Counted from the stretch's first letter, positions 24,601 through 36,400 are shown. The stretch is 64,000 nucleotides of DNA from Eretmocerus hayati (GCA_029851415.1 CM056742.1:144651121-144715120); one strand, 5' to 3'. Notes: generated by a model from the letters alone, not told the origin. Numbers and translations: made by a program.

Positions 24601-25403
24601 TGCGAGTGATATGCGAGTGATCCTATGATTTTCTCAAGTTCATCACATTGGATTCAATCTTGCAGCGCTTCTTCAGCATCATCAGAGCTGCATGTGGTGG
24701 CAATGAGCACCCAGATCCAATGTTGTTCGCGGCTTTGTTTCGTCTACTATCATGCTACTCATTAATCAAGCCGATAAAAGGATCAAATGTCGAAGGGTCT
24801 GAGCTATTACATACGCTGATGCAGTCAAAAGATGCATTATCTTCAGATGACAGCAAGAGGAGCAAATGGTTTTCCATGTTAGATGAACTTTTTGAGAAAG
24901 GAATCTCAGAAGACGGGACTCTTGATCATCTACAAGATCATGATTACGATGTTGCTCAGACTCACCAAGTCGTCAAAGAGTTCATGTCGGGGTATCTCGC
25001 ATTCAAAAGCTCTAAGTTCACACAGGGATGCGAGAACTGTATTGCCACGCTTGAGACGTCCAACGAAGAGCTAAATTTTCAGTTTATCGACTTGATGAGT
25101 CGAGGAAATTTGAAGAGACCCACCCCTGGTCTCGTGCGTTTCCTGAGCGTAATAGAGGATAGCGTACTCGAAGTGGTCGGTACGCTTGGTATCAATATTG
25201 ATACACTCTTCCAGATCTTGGATCATTTGAAGACCAAATCAATTCCACGCATTGGTTGTGCCAATCATTCTGAGGACCTGACGAAAAAACTTCTGAACTT
25301 TTACGTTGTGATGCGAGGTTCTTTTTTGTGTGATTCGGCGAATATGAATTGCTCAGAGAGGAATCGCATTAGCAAACAGAATCGCAAAAATTCCAAGCTG
25401 TGA
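15646..25403 (+). CDS. THAP-domain P-element transposase, 12 exons, about 1,130 residues, open throughout
   Basis: Catalyses cut-and-paste transposition (P/THAP9 family). Exons: 15646-15774, 15880-16242, 16312-16431, 16513-16848, 16904-17034, 17100-17689, 17776-17948, 23542-23826, 23910-24062, 24133-24309, 24374-24571, 24666-25403. All junctions are GT/AG, phases match, and no stop interrupts. The THAP finger is at residues 11-107: C12, C17, W51, C66, H69 and an AVPSIV tail. A coiled coil lies at about 411-458. The RNase-H core keeps the acidic residues D562 (LLVDEVAL), D654 (VIVMDGATWN) and E885 (NQDNLE|RFFSII), plus FVSDFPHLLK at about 687; GGNEHPDP at 896 fits the C-terminal P domain. Drosophila P transposase is 751 residues and THAP9 about 900, so this one is long. 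The donor after EPPEKI (17689) is my choice; GTAGTAGG at about 17660 is an alternative. Intron 7 contains the mariner-type element. Confidence 0.85.
17996..18433. repeat. Left 438-bp terminal inverted repeat of the mariner-type element
   Basis: It matches 23079-23516 in inverted orientation with only a few differences, for example AAAACTTCGAAATG here against AAAACGTTGAAATG on the other arm. Similarity ends at TTTTCGACGACA. The repeat contains a frame open for 86 codons that is mirrored on the other arm; the mirrored conservation is explained by the repeat and needs no coding function. Confidence 0.93.
19106..21235 (+). CDS. Mariner-type DDE transposase, 3 exons, about 362 residues, DD41D
   Basis: Exons 19106-19735, 19816-19969 and 20931-21235 join with matching phases and no stop. 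Residues 1-115 form a helix-turn-helix-like DNA-binding region (start MVVYTHQQY; SLRDGERHLHIPRSSIHRAL). The catalytic acids are D162 (LFSDECMF), D254 (MQDGAPAHF) and D296 (SPDLTPCDFYLWG). I count 41 residues between the second and third, i.e. DD41D, a signature described for the rosa and visitor groups of the superfamily. The start at 19106 fits where relatives begin; the frame extends up to an ATG at 18938 without recognisable homology. The second intron (19970-20930) is long for such an element. Everything needed for activity is visible, but expression cannot be judged. Confidence 0.87.
21236..23078. other. 3' non-coding part of the mariner-type element
   Basis: There is no coding exon between the transposase stop and the right terminal repeat. 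It holds the palindrome at 21901-22037. At about 22975-23020, directly inside the right repeat, is an ACACGGACCTGACATTTTGA / GTTTTTCGGTGAT phrase that also occurs in the relic at 43650-43690. Confidence 0.6.
21901..22037. repeat. 137-bp palindrome inside the mariner-type element
   Basis: The arms CAACATGAATCAGCTA and TAGCTGATTCATGTTG are exact complements. The interior is built from repeated AGCTGA/TCAGCT and GGATTTTCACTGAAAATC-like segments. It is probably a small foldback element, and so a third nesting level: palindrome in mariner in P element. Confidence 0.7.
23079..23516. repeat. Right 438-bp terminal inverted repeat of the mariner-type element
   Basis: Inverted partner of 17996-18433, ending ACTGGGACACCCGG next to TA. 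The acceptor of the interrupted P-transposase intron follows 25 bp later, so the element has left that splice site intact. Confidence 0.93.
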
Positions 25404-25667
25404 TTCCCGAGGTGTTTAGTCTACGACGTGATGAATAATGATAATGCTTTTATGAAATCTTCATTGTGTGCCAAACACATATTTTATATATATTTCAAAC
25501 GTGATTTTATTCTTGTGTACGAATTATGTATTATATGTATATTTCAAGTGTGATTCAGTATGTAATTGTGAAAGATTAGTCTTGTATCGAAATCAGGGCT
25601 TTAGAAGTGATTTTTTGTAAAATTTTATGCTGCCACGATAGATTCGGTGCTCTTATACAATTTATAT

Positions 25668-26424
25668 ATCTTTGGACAATTAATTAGTCAAAGCTAAACT
25701 AACTTCACTAATTAAAACAATCGACGCCTTGGTGTCCTATATACATCGAACCCTTTGTATATATAGTACACCTTGCATGACGGCGACGCAGGTGTATACG
25801 CCTTGGTGAGCTATATATATGCGCGACTCAATATATATAGCTCATCAAGGCGTATACCTGGATCGACGGCCCGCGCGACTAGGTGTACTATATATAAAGG
25901 GTCCGATATATATAGCACACCAAGGCGTCTATTTGGTCCTTTCTCTTTGCGCCTAAAATCCGGACATCTCTTAAGCATTGCGTTTACTCTCCTTCTCTTT
26001 AGTCTCCCTGGTTTTCCCATAGCCATCTCCGCCCCGTTGGACTGACCGTCTTACCCCGTCGAACTCATCACTTTCAACTCGGAAAATTAATTACTTGCAT
26101 TGAGCTAGAAAACTTTTTCAAGGAATCATATCCAAGCTCAGGACTTGTACTTTAAGATAGGCTTGGTCCGGGAAGCGTAGCTTATCTTCTGAATGAATCG
26201 CACGGTGAAGAAAATCGACTTTTTTTCGCGAGATTATGGGTCAAAATACAGTAGCACTTTTTTTAATAAAAAAAGCAAATTCACGCTGTTTTTTTCCACC
26301 GGGGAAGTGGACAGAGTGAAAAACTATCGATTACAATTTTTTTCAGATTTTTATCTTCAAGAACTTTGGAAAAATCGCATTGACCATCTGACCCGCAGAA
26401 ACCATCGTACCCCGTTCTCCCCTA
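25668..26424. repeat. Right inverted-repeat region of the P-like transposon
   Basis: From TATCTTTGGACAATTAATTAG it mirrors the left side through the palindrome at 25723-25929 to about 26012, then through GCCATCTCCGCCCC...ACTGACCGTCTTACCCCG (26022-26060) and finally the outermost 24 bp ending CCGTTCTCCCCTA. The segment 26070-26400 has no counterpart at the left end. Confidence 0.8.
25723..25929. promoter_or_regulatory. Subterminal palindrome, right copy
   Basis: Inverted counterpart of 14034-14240, with the same CGCCTTGGTG motif array around TATATAT stretches. Its presence at both ends and its internal symmetry suggest a transposase-binding or cruciform-forming site. Confidence 0.6.
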
Positions 26425-27447
26425 GGTGCGACGGAGATTTTTCATAAATTTGGGAAGAATTTGATCTGGTAGAGTGTGTATCAACTCCCTGCAATAGTCT
26501 ATTGGTATGAGCAAGTTCGTACTTTCAAGACGCTAAGCTTGACTCACTGAGACACTCAAGTATTTACTTCATCTAATCGTGCACACTTAGATAGCTAATA
26601 TACAGGATTCACATTGAGTGATGCCGCACCATAATTTTTGCAAACCATGATGTGATTTTGAATGAAGTCGTCATTATATAAATTTCTCTCATTCTCGTGA
26701 TTTTGAGCTGAATACTTATTAACTAAAAAGACTAGAAAACACCTGAAGATGAATATTTACGCAGAGAAGAGACGATTGTGGATGAAATTAAAGCCGAGGG
26801 ATCCATTGCGTGTACAAGATACATAAATCGTATGAATTATTGTGAGAATCAGATTATTTGCTTGTACAAATTTTTGTTTTGAAAGGACTTTTTTCAGGCT
26901 CAGTTATCAAACTTCCGAGGAAGTATGTAAAAGATAATGAAGGAAAAAGATTGGATGAGAAAACTCGTTCGAAGTGTGAATTTTTCTTTTAAACTTAATT
27001 TTATGCAAGATTCTGAAAATATGCCAGAACTTAAGTACTGCGTCTCACACATGACGAAATAGTGATGAACACAAGAGCGAATAAACTTATAAACGTGATG
27101 TTTCTCTTGAATAGAGAACGATGACTGTACAGCAGATATTCGCTTAGTTCATCAAACTAAATTTTCGATGAATTGACGATCTTTCAACTTCCTATATTTA
27201 TTCGACCTTTTACGACTATTTCCCCGATATCCGACGACGAGGTAATATTGACAACGCGTTAGATCCACTTGCGTAAACAGTTTGGTGATTAAAAACGACT
27301 GTAATGTTACAATTATATAAAAATATCGAGAAGATGGCCGTTCATAGTTCATCTGCAGTAAAATATGCATGAATATAGAAAATGTATACAAAATGAATTA
27401 CGTACGAATGAAGCTCATAAACAATGAGCCTAGGCGCAACCGTTGGA
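26425..27447. other. Spacer between the P-like transposon and citron
   Basis: I see no gene. Read on the minus strand, AATAAA occurs at about 27197-27202, roughly 250 nt past the citron stop codon, and could be its polyadenylation signal; the citron 3' UTR therefore probably fills part of this stretch. Confidence 0.4.
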
Positions 27448-30400
27448 CTAGTTAGCAAACTGTACTTTTTTGCCTTGTCCATCAAGTACCTCCAACAAAC
27501 TTGAAGTGAAACTGAATTCCGATGAGCTGTCATCATTCTGAGATCTAGAAAATAATTAAATTTCAACAAATTAGTACGACTCATGTGAATACCTTCTAGC
27601 CAATTAAAAAATTGGTTCAAATGCTTACAGTGCACCGAGGCTAGTGAGGCTGCCAGTGTGACTTTGCAAGTTTGGGATTCCTTCGATTTTCAAAATTTCT
27701 AAGACTGAATGGGTTGACGTTACGTAAATTCCTCGAGGACCTGCTAGACCTAAATATCTTGGGTTGTTGATTTCGATCAAGCTCCTCTCAGGACTTGTAG
27801 AAGTTGATTTATATGAGTTGCCATCAAGTTTTATCATCTCTATTGATGAAAAGTGTATGATGAATAGATACGGTTTCCGGAAAGCTGAAAAATAGGGTAA
27901 GCATGGGGCATAAATGAAGGAGCCTGAAAACGCAGTGGAATATGCAAGGGTGCAGGAAACTTTTAGAAGTGAGGATTAATCTAGGTGTTGGAAATGTTGT
28001 TGCTGTATTGGAAGAATTTTGATCCGAATGATCCTTCCGCCTCTTCCTGCCCACCGTCGACAAGATTGTTTGGGATGATCTTTGTCAAGAGTACACTTAC
28101 AAGGAAGCCACCGTGGCCTCGTGGATAAGGTCCTTGCCTTCAACGCAGAAGGCTGAGGTTCGAATCTCGGGCGGCACCAATGTGAATATTCATAAGTGCT
28201 TTCCGGTGGTTTGGAACCGACCTTAAAATGTAAGTCCCGCAGAATAACTTCGAAAAGAGGTTGAAAATGCGTTAATAAAAAAATAGTACATTACGCAACT
28301 AGGGAGTAAAAGAGGACGAGTCCCTCCCGGGTTTTTATCGCTCTCGGATGCGCCTTGAGCGCTAATATCCACCCGGGAGGGGCTCGTCGTCTTTACTCCC
28401 CAGTTGCGGATTGTACTTTTTACTACGAGGGAACGAAAACTCCCATCACTTACGCTCCACGCAATGGGATTAAAATGCGTCTTTTAGTCCTTAGTAGTAA
28501 AAAAAAATGTTTTCATAGTTAAAAATTACGCGGAAAGTCAAGTAGTTCTACGCGAAACAAACCCACGACAGAGTCATGTCTCAGATTTTTTGTTGAATTT
28601 TTTATTCGATTCTATAGTACAGAATTTGAAATTTTCATCATCTATAGGGCCCTGAAAAAATGTTTCAGATATCTCCAACGTGCATCATTTTGTCTTTTTG
28701 AATTATCTCTAACAAGAAAGTTTGAGTTGATTCTGAGTATATGGGCAGATTTATCGGGCAAAATAGAGAAAAACAAGAATTCCATTTCTCAAAAATTCAA
28801 TTCTTTAGAACTTTGAAAATGTGACACATTATGTAAAATTTAGTGTTTTATACGACTCGAATGAATATACAGTACCGTGCAAAAATTCCTGAACAGTGGT
28901 ATGAAATCTTGTTTTGCAAAAATGTCGATTGCTCGAGCCCAGATTGATGTAGAGGAATTTTGAAAAAAAACATGTCAAAAATGAGAAAAAATGCCAACTT
29001 TTTGTGGTTTTTGATTTTTCTCTCAGTCTTTCTTGGTACCTCGAATAGCTGATGTAATTTCAAGGATTTCGAAAAAAAACCGTTTTTCATATACAGTACC
29101 GTTCATAAGTTCTCGATGGTCGATCCCTCGATTACCCTGACTTGGAACAGCAATAAGTCAAATTCTATGCGTTGTACGAAAATTTTTAAGAAAGCATCTT
29201 ACAGAGCAGAAAAAATACTAACTTTTACTGGGTTTTGATGATTTTTATCGAATATTTTTGACGGTTCTACACGCTGATGAAAAAATAGAAAATCTAAAAA
29301 TTTTTTACTTTCATTGAGACACCTGCAGTTTTAATGCAAATAAAGATACGGCAATTCTGAAAAAAGCATCTTGTAGAGCGGAAAAAATGCTATGTGTAGC
29401 CATTTTTTGATTATTTTTTACGTACCGCGTGTGAGAACGTGCGAGCTGTCCAAATCCCCAAAATCATGGTTTTTCACCGTTTTCTGTGCCGTTTCCGATG
29501 ATAAGCAGTCATTTTGGGTATCTAGACAGCTCGTACGTTCTCATGCGCGGTACGTGAGAAATAATCAAAAAATGGCTACACATAGCATTTTTTCCGCTCT
29601 ACAAGATGCTTTTTTCAGAATTGCCGTATCTTTATTTGCATTAAAACTGCAGGTGTCTCAATGAAAGTAAAAAATTTTTAGATTTTCTATTTTTTCATCA
29701 GCGTGTAGAACCGTCAAAAATATTCGATAAAAATCATCAAAACCCAGTAAAAGTTAGTATTTTTTCTGCTCTGTAAGATGCTTTCTTGAAAATTTTCGTA
29801 CAACGCATAGAATTTGACTTATTGCTGTTCCAAGTCGGGGTAATCGAGGGATCGACCATCGAGAACTTATGAACGGTACTGTATGGGCTAATTTGGACGC
29901 GGATAAAGATAGAAGCATTTTGCAAAAAACATCTTGAAGGGCCGAAAAATGCCATTTGCAATGATTTTTCGATTATTTTTTACGTCGGGGGAGTTAGAGT
30001 TTGAGAGCTCTAAAGTAGCCAAAACCGTAGTTTTTTTGCCATTTTCTGCTGTTTTCACCCGCATTTCACTGAAAATCCGAGAATCTGGCTACTTTGAGAG
30101 CTCTCACACTCTTATTCGCACGACGTAAAAAATAGTCGAAAAATCATTGCAAACGGCATTCTTTCCGCTCTTCAAGATGCTTCTTGCAAAATTGTTCTAT
30201 CTCTATCCGCTTCTAAATTACAGCCAATATAGTAAAAACGTTTTTTTTTTTTTCAAAACCCTTGAAATTACATCAGCTATTTGAGGTACCAAGAAGGGCT
30301 AAGAGAAGAATCAATAACCACAAAAAGTTAGCATTTTTCTCATCTTTAAGGTGCTTTTTTTCAAAATTCCTCTACATCAATCTGGGCTCGAGCAATCGAC

Positions 30401-33400
30401 GTTTTTGCAAGAGAGGATTTCATACCACCGTTCCGGAATTTTTGCACGGTGCTGTATATTTATACGACTCAATACACTGCGCGAGGAAGCATGGAAACAC
30501 GCAGTTTGCGCGTCTCGTGTCAAGAACAAAGATATTTGGCACTCGACACATAATATTCCACATGATATACTATTTCCATCTTCTGTGCGGGAAATGACTT
30601 TTCCGCACTGGTTTTTAGATTGTGTTCCCCACACAGAAGATGAAAAAATAGTATTCGACACTTGGACGGGGTGGTTTCCGCAATCTCACCCTCGTAATGT
30701 ACTATTTCCAGCCAAAAATAGTCACAAGTTCCTTTTCTGCGTTCTAAGGCCTATTTCTGCTGATCTTTACAAATTCATTTTTCAGGCTTTTTGAAATCGT
30801 TCGTTTCATGCGAATGCACAGGAAATGAAAGTTTTAAACAGATTCGATTGGGAAGCCAAGAAAATTTCCTTCCGAATGACCACTTGCCGAACTTAATTCC
30901 ATGCGTATAAGACAGAGTTGCAGCGTTCAGAAGACCACTGAATCTGGATAATTCCTAATGTCAGAGGTACCGGAGACAACAGCAAGGGAAATCCGCGCCT
31001 ACCCCCGTTCGATGACGTCCACTGACTTGTCGCATTCGAGAGGAGGGTTCCTCTCTCATACGTTGTAGCTCCAGTCCCGATTGATGGAATTGACTGTCGA
31101 GTGGTCATTTTCAAGAAAATCTTTTTGGATTTCCAATGAAATCAGTTTGAAGAATCCAAATTCCTGCGCATGCGCAGAATACAGACGTTTTCCAAAAGCG
31201 TGAAACATGGATTTGTAAAAAATAGCGAAAATAGGCCTTAGAACGCAAAAAAGGAATTCGGGACTATTTTTTCTGGAGAAACACTAAATTTTACATGAAA
31301 TATCACATTTTCAAGGTTCTAAAAATTTGGACTTCTGAGAAATTGAATTCTTTATGTTTTTTACTCTTAATAGCCCGATAAATCTGTCCATATCCTCATA
31401 ATCAATTTCTCGAGACACATTCCGATAGGTTTTTTCAAGACCTCTCGAATGCCGCAAACCACATCCTTGTATCTCTGAACGGATTCGAGAAATTTGCATT
31501 TTATTGAAAATCCCAAACTGTTTTGTTGGAGATAATTTAGAAGGAAAAAATTTTGTCTGTTGGGGACACGTGGAGATTTTCTTTGGGGCCCCATAGGTGG
31601 TGAAAAGTTCATATTTCGTACCATAGAATCGAATAAACAAGTCAAGGAAAAAATCTGAAACATGACCCTTTTTTTTATGTTTGTTTTGCGCGGAACTACG
31701 CCTATGCAATTTCTCAGCAAAAGTAAGGGACTTCAGTAATTTCAACTCGAACGAATAAAATTCGGCACACAAACACACAACCTCGAATATTTCAATTTGA
31801 TTCATTATTGAATGCTGTCACGTTGGTGGATACTGCTAGCGAGGCCCTGTTTTTGCAGCAGCAGCAGTGAGTTGGGAAATAATTTTATCTCAAAGATGAC
31901 TATCACGATAATCGACGTATCAAGCTTTCCTTCATAAGTTGTGTAATCAATTCGCTTACCAAATGCAAAAGGAAGATGACTCCACGTATTATCAACTTTC
32001 CGTGTTCTTTGTCCATTTTCATTGACGAAGACACCAAACTCGTTGAAGCAAAGTAACAGTTCATTTTTATGGGTGCCAACAGACACGTCGAGAACATGAA
32101 CAGGGAATATGCCCAGTTTAGCCACTCCGCAAAGAGTTGTTTTCACTGAATTGCCATCTTCTTCAGGGAATTCTGGAAAGACGTATATTAAAAGACTGTG
32201 TAACGTGGGTGAATTAGGAACTCATTCGATTTCAAAGATATGGTGCAAGAAATGATGCTAAAAGCCTATTTTTATCAGATTCGCATGGATTACTATACCA
32301 ACCTTCAATCGAATAAGTTCTAGTATCTATTTGAAAGAATTTGTGGCACCCAACAATTAACTTATTCTGCATAAATAGAGCACAACTACAGGGCTCCGGA
32401 GTTTCAAGTTCTCTTACACTGATAAACTCTCCTGATTCTTCATTAGTCTCCCATTTTAGTAAGCTGTAATTAAGAAATTATAATGATAAGGCATTTATTT
32501 TGCACTACAGTGTTACGATTCCGAGGTGAAAATTTTTATGCTAATAGAACATCCACATTTGATTCCGTCCAAAAATTAGTTCAGGATGAAGGAAAAGTGA
32601 TAGAAGTAAATATAGGTGCGATAGGCGGCCGCAACAGATATTTGAAAAGGTCCATAGCTTACATTACGTGATTTGCTGTGGCAGCACAAAGCATTTCACC
32701 ATGGATTTGGTACAGATGGCAACTATCAGAGCCTGTCAATACAGTATTCGTATTGATTGCCGGCCGTGAACATTCAGCTGCAACGGCATTACTCTTGAGC
32801 TGTCGTAAATCACACGAGACGAGTTGACGATCTTCACCGGCTATCATGACGGCAAGCCCCACTTGTGGATGCAGCGTCAACTGATATACTTTTTTGACAC
32901 CTCGTATAGCTGTCAAACACTGTGATCGACCAACCTGGTAGGAAAATAGACCCTCTTCGGCTCCAAAAAGAAGAATGTTTTCGTCTTCAAGTTCTACGAC
33001 GGTATTCAGATCCAGCTACAAAAATTCAAGTAAATGTTCCATCAACAATATTCCTTGTTCGAATTATCAACTTTTTACATCAAAACTGAACTGAAGGCAT
33101 CGTTTCAAGAGTGAAAGGGGGATGAATATATACTTCCAGCTAACAATTTATGGATATTACCTGATTTTTCTCTAATTTGACAACAGTTTGTATCTTCTCA
33201 GGTTTACTACACTGACTCGAAAATGTCCCAAGGGCTTTTAGCCAATTACTCTTATCAATCTGGCTCAAAGCCATTATGTCGAGTCTCGAAGTAGGCCAAC
33301 AGGTTGACGGCGACTTTGATTCTATCCTCAGGATAAATGGTATATCTGACATGGCTGTGTTAGGGACATCTGCTTGATGCACATTTTCGCTCAAAATGAA

Positions 33401-36400
33401 GCCACCTTTTTCTGTGAGGTCGATTTGAGATATTGGTGCCATGCCTGGGCTCGGTTGATGTTCGTAGGTACACAGCCGTGAGCTCTCGAGTCGTAGATAT
33501 TTACGTTCCCAACACGATTTGGCTCGACCAGGCAATTTTACCCAACTTTCCATCGACGCGTTACTGTTTGCTGGTTTGCGCTGGCAGTCGGTGTCCTACG
33601 AATGTTTTATAAAATTTGAATTAAAAATCTTTTGAACTTGTTTCTCTCACTTGCGCGAGGAAGCTCATCATCAAAATGCATTCAAGAGCAGAACTGAGAA
33701 AGACAGCACAATTGCATTGAAGTATAAAAAGGAGTCGAGGAGCACGCTTTATCCATCTTGTAGTTCTGCCCATATGCTACGATTTCTTTTTGCACCTCTA
33801 ACTCCATGCGGACACCGATATTAGTGGAAACATGAGTATTCAATTTAGGTTGAAAATGAAAGTTACTGGGCGCACAAGCAATATCTCGAGAGATTCTTTA
33901 GAAAATAAGATGAAACTTTTACAAAAATTACAGTCAAAAAATGATGTATTGCACACCAACATACCCTTTCTGGAATACAGTCAGGTTCATCAATGGCTAA
34001 GGTCTGTACACTGCCACCAAGACTAGATAGATTGTCATTATTAGATAATCGATTACTGTTGAGGTGCCGAGCAAAGCCCCCAGGCAGTCCACAATTGGCC
34101 GGCACTGACACTGAACACTTGAGATGAGCCATAGTTTGGCACTCGTCACATATAAATGCTCTTTTACCAAATTGAATCGAGTCCATGCAGGCAGCACACT
34201 TGCCAGGCCTCATTGGTAATTTAACTTTGAATACGTGTGGTATATTGTGTCTCATGCGTTGCATTGATCCCTGTCTTGCAAATATTTCTCCACTGACATC
34301 AATTCTTTTCTTTTCTGGAGACACTGGATTTGACGCAGGGAGTGGACTCACAGCTCGAGTGGTTTTTAGTGAGATAAGCTCTTCTGTTAGAGTTTTCACT
34401 TTGGCACGCTCACGTTCTGCGATTTATTGGAGTGGGAGGATGAAAAAAATATTGATCAAAAATTTAATCAATGTAAATGCGGTTAGTAAATAACTCATTC
34501 TGAGCTACGAAACTAATTTTTCGTAGCTCAGAATGAGTCGAGGTAGCACATGTGCTATCGATTTAACCATGAACATGTTAAAAAATTAAAACTATCCAAG
34601 ATATGAATAGTTGTGGAGAGGATGAATTTGAACTCCATGACTCGACATTGTTCGCAGTAATTCTACGAACTTGACTTTTTGGTTCCAATCAAGTACGGGA
34701 AGGAATCGTCGTTTCTCAATTATTTAGCTATACTATGATTAAATCTATGTATGTCAAAGTGCTTAAACAGTACTTACCCAACTGATTTTCCAATTCTCGA
34801 TAGCCGATAGGCAGAGCATTTGGATTTACGGGGGGGATGTTTTCTTTATGTTTAGAACCAAAGATCTTATCGCAAATAGTCTTTTTCCGTTTACCATTTT
34901 CTTTCTCTTCGAATTTAGACTGGAGATAATCAATGAGCTTGGTTTGTTGCTGACAAGTACTACCTGCTTTTATTTCCCGTTCTTGATAGAATTGGTGCAT
35001 ATCTTGCATGACTTCCTCTGTGACAATAAATATTCAATTAATCATCGACTTAGTGTAAATCAAGCATAGAGAGGTACAGGTGAACTAGAAAATACTGACC
35101 TAGTTCAACTATTCTTGTTCTCAAATCATTTGCCTGGTCTACAGTACTTTGTAGATCTTTAGCCAACGAATCATTTGTATCTTTCAACTCATAAACTCGT
35201 GTCAGATACTGAGAACTCTCCTCTTTGACGGCGTTTGCTTCTTTTTTTGATACCCCTAGGATTTCCTTCACTCTTGAAAGTTCAACTCTCAAATTATCAC
35301 ATTGTTTCTGTGATTCTCCGAGCTGTTGAGAATGCAGAAATTAAAAAGGCGGCTAAAAGACAGTTGACGATAAAAAATAAAAGAAACTGAAAAATACTAG
35401 TAAATCCAAAATCTCATAGCGAAAGTGCATTCGATTTGCATAGACGATAGCACAATATGACATGTGTCATGAATTCGGATCTACGATTTCGACATTGAAC
35501 TTGTTACCTGATTACTCAGCTGCTGAGCGAGATCTTTGTACTCCCTACATCTACTCTTCAATACATTATTTTCTGCTTCGACGTCACTTGCATCTGACTG
35601 CAAACTTTCTAAAGCTTGCTCAGCTCTACGTCTCGCTACTCTCTCTTTATCCAACGTAAGTTCATTTTCACGCAATTTCGTCTCGACAGCTTCGAGATCT
35701 TTTTGGAGTTTCATTTTTTCTTGAATTAGAATATTTTCCCTTGTCTCATGATTACTTGTCAATTTTTCGTAATCATTGAGCTGTTCTTCCAACACTGAGC
35801 ACGTTTCCTTTAGAAGTTCTATATTTACTTTGTATCCGTTTTCATTTTGTTCCATCTTTTCGAGTTTTGATTCGAGATCATTTTTCTCCTCATTCAACTT
35901 TGTCAATTTTGTTGAAAGCCGACTATTTTCACTTTGAATCGAATCTATTCTGTCCTGATTTCCACGTAACTGTTTACGAACGGCATCAAGTTCTCGACGA
36001 AGAGCAGTACTTGAAGACTGGAGTTCTGCTATTTGTTCATTTGCTTGCATCAAATTCTGTCGAAAAAGGAAGAGGTTTCAAGTTAGTCAAATTTTACAAT
36101 TAGATCTCGATCGAGTTCAAAATTTAGGGAGAATGAAATGAGAGTGACTTTGTGATGACTCAAAAATCTAGAATGAGGATACTACCCTCTATGAGGTTGA
36201 CGTGCAAAAAGTAATTCAAACAAATCCAGTAACTCCATAACGGGCATCACATTTCAGTTCAAATTAGAGAGCTAATTAATTTGAACTACTCAGACATGAA
36301 AATTGAAAGTTGCACTTACTTTTTGATTTCGATCGGCTTGTATCTTCAGACGGTCAAAGTCTCTTGTTCTATCAGCCAGAGACTTTTTCACTTCTTCCAA

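Larger units (their letters stand above)
13269..26424 (+). mobile_element. P-element-superfamily transposon carrying a nested mariner-type element
   Basis: The terminal inverted repeats start TAGGGGAGAGCGGGGTAC (left) and TAGGGGAGAACGGGGTAC (right, read inward). The body encodes a THAP/P-type transposase (15646-25403). Without the 5.5-kb insertion at 17996-23516 it would be about 7.6 kb. Inverted similarity continues discontinuously inward to about 14292 and 25668. Both sides are flanked by TA. The expected 8-bp duplication of P elements is not evident: GGGCTGAA on the left and GGTGCGAC on the right match at only about half the positions. Either the duplication has decayed or the TA belongs to the repeat. 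Confidence 0.85.
28560..31720. repeat. Outermost, diverged inverted repeat in the citron intron
   Basis: GAACTTTGAAAATGTGACAC and ATGTAAAATTTAGTGTTT near 28808-28850 are mirrored at about 31270-31325 (AACACTAAATTTTACATG, CACATTTTCAAGGTTCT). Further out, ATTCGATTCTATAGTAC near 28606 pairs with GTACCATAGAATCGAATA near 31619. A separate pair joins about 30705-30785 with 31205-31285 (TTCTGCGTTCTAAGGCCTAT and its mirror). These arms enclose the younger foldbacks, so the intron is built of nested inverted repeats. The boundaries are approximate. Confidence 0.6.

Noticed and set aside
28107..28180. A tRNA gene in the citron intron
   Set aside because: A and B boxes are present, but the anticodon loop has six bases and the T stem does not pair canonically, and a SINE-like body and tail follow.
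30262..30794. Overlapping frames of 111 and 147 codons
   Set aside because: They fall in foldback arms, and related frames appear inverted at the partner arms; no domain is recognisable.
31311..31805. A 164-codon minus-strand frame just downstream of a citron exon
   Set aside because: It does not continue the CNH domain in any phase I could justify, and it overlaps the outer inverted repeat of the intron.
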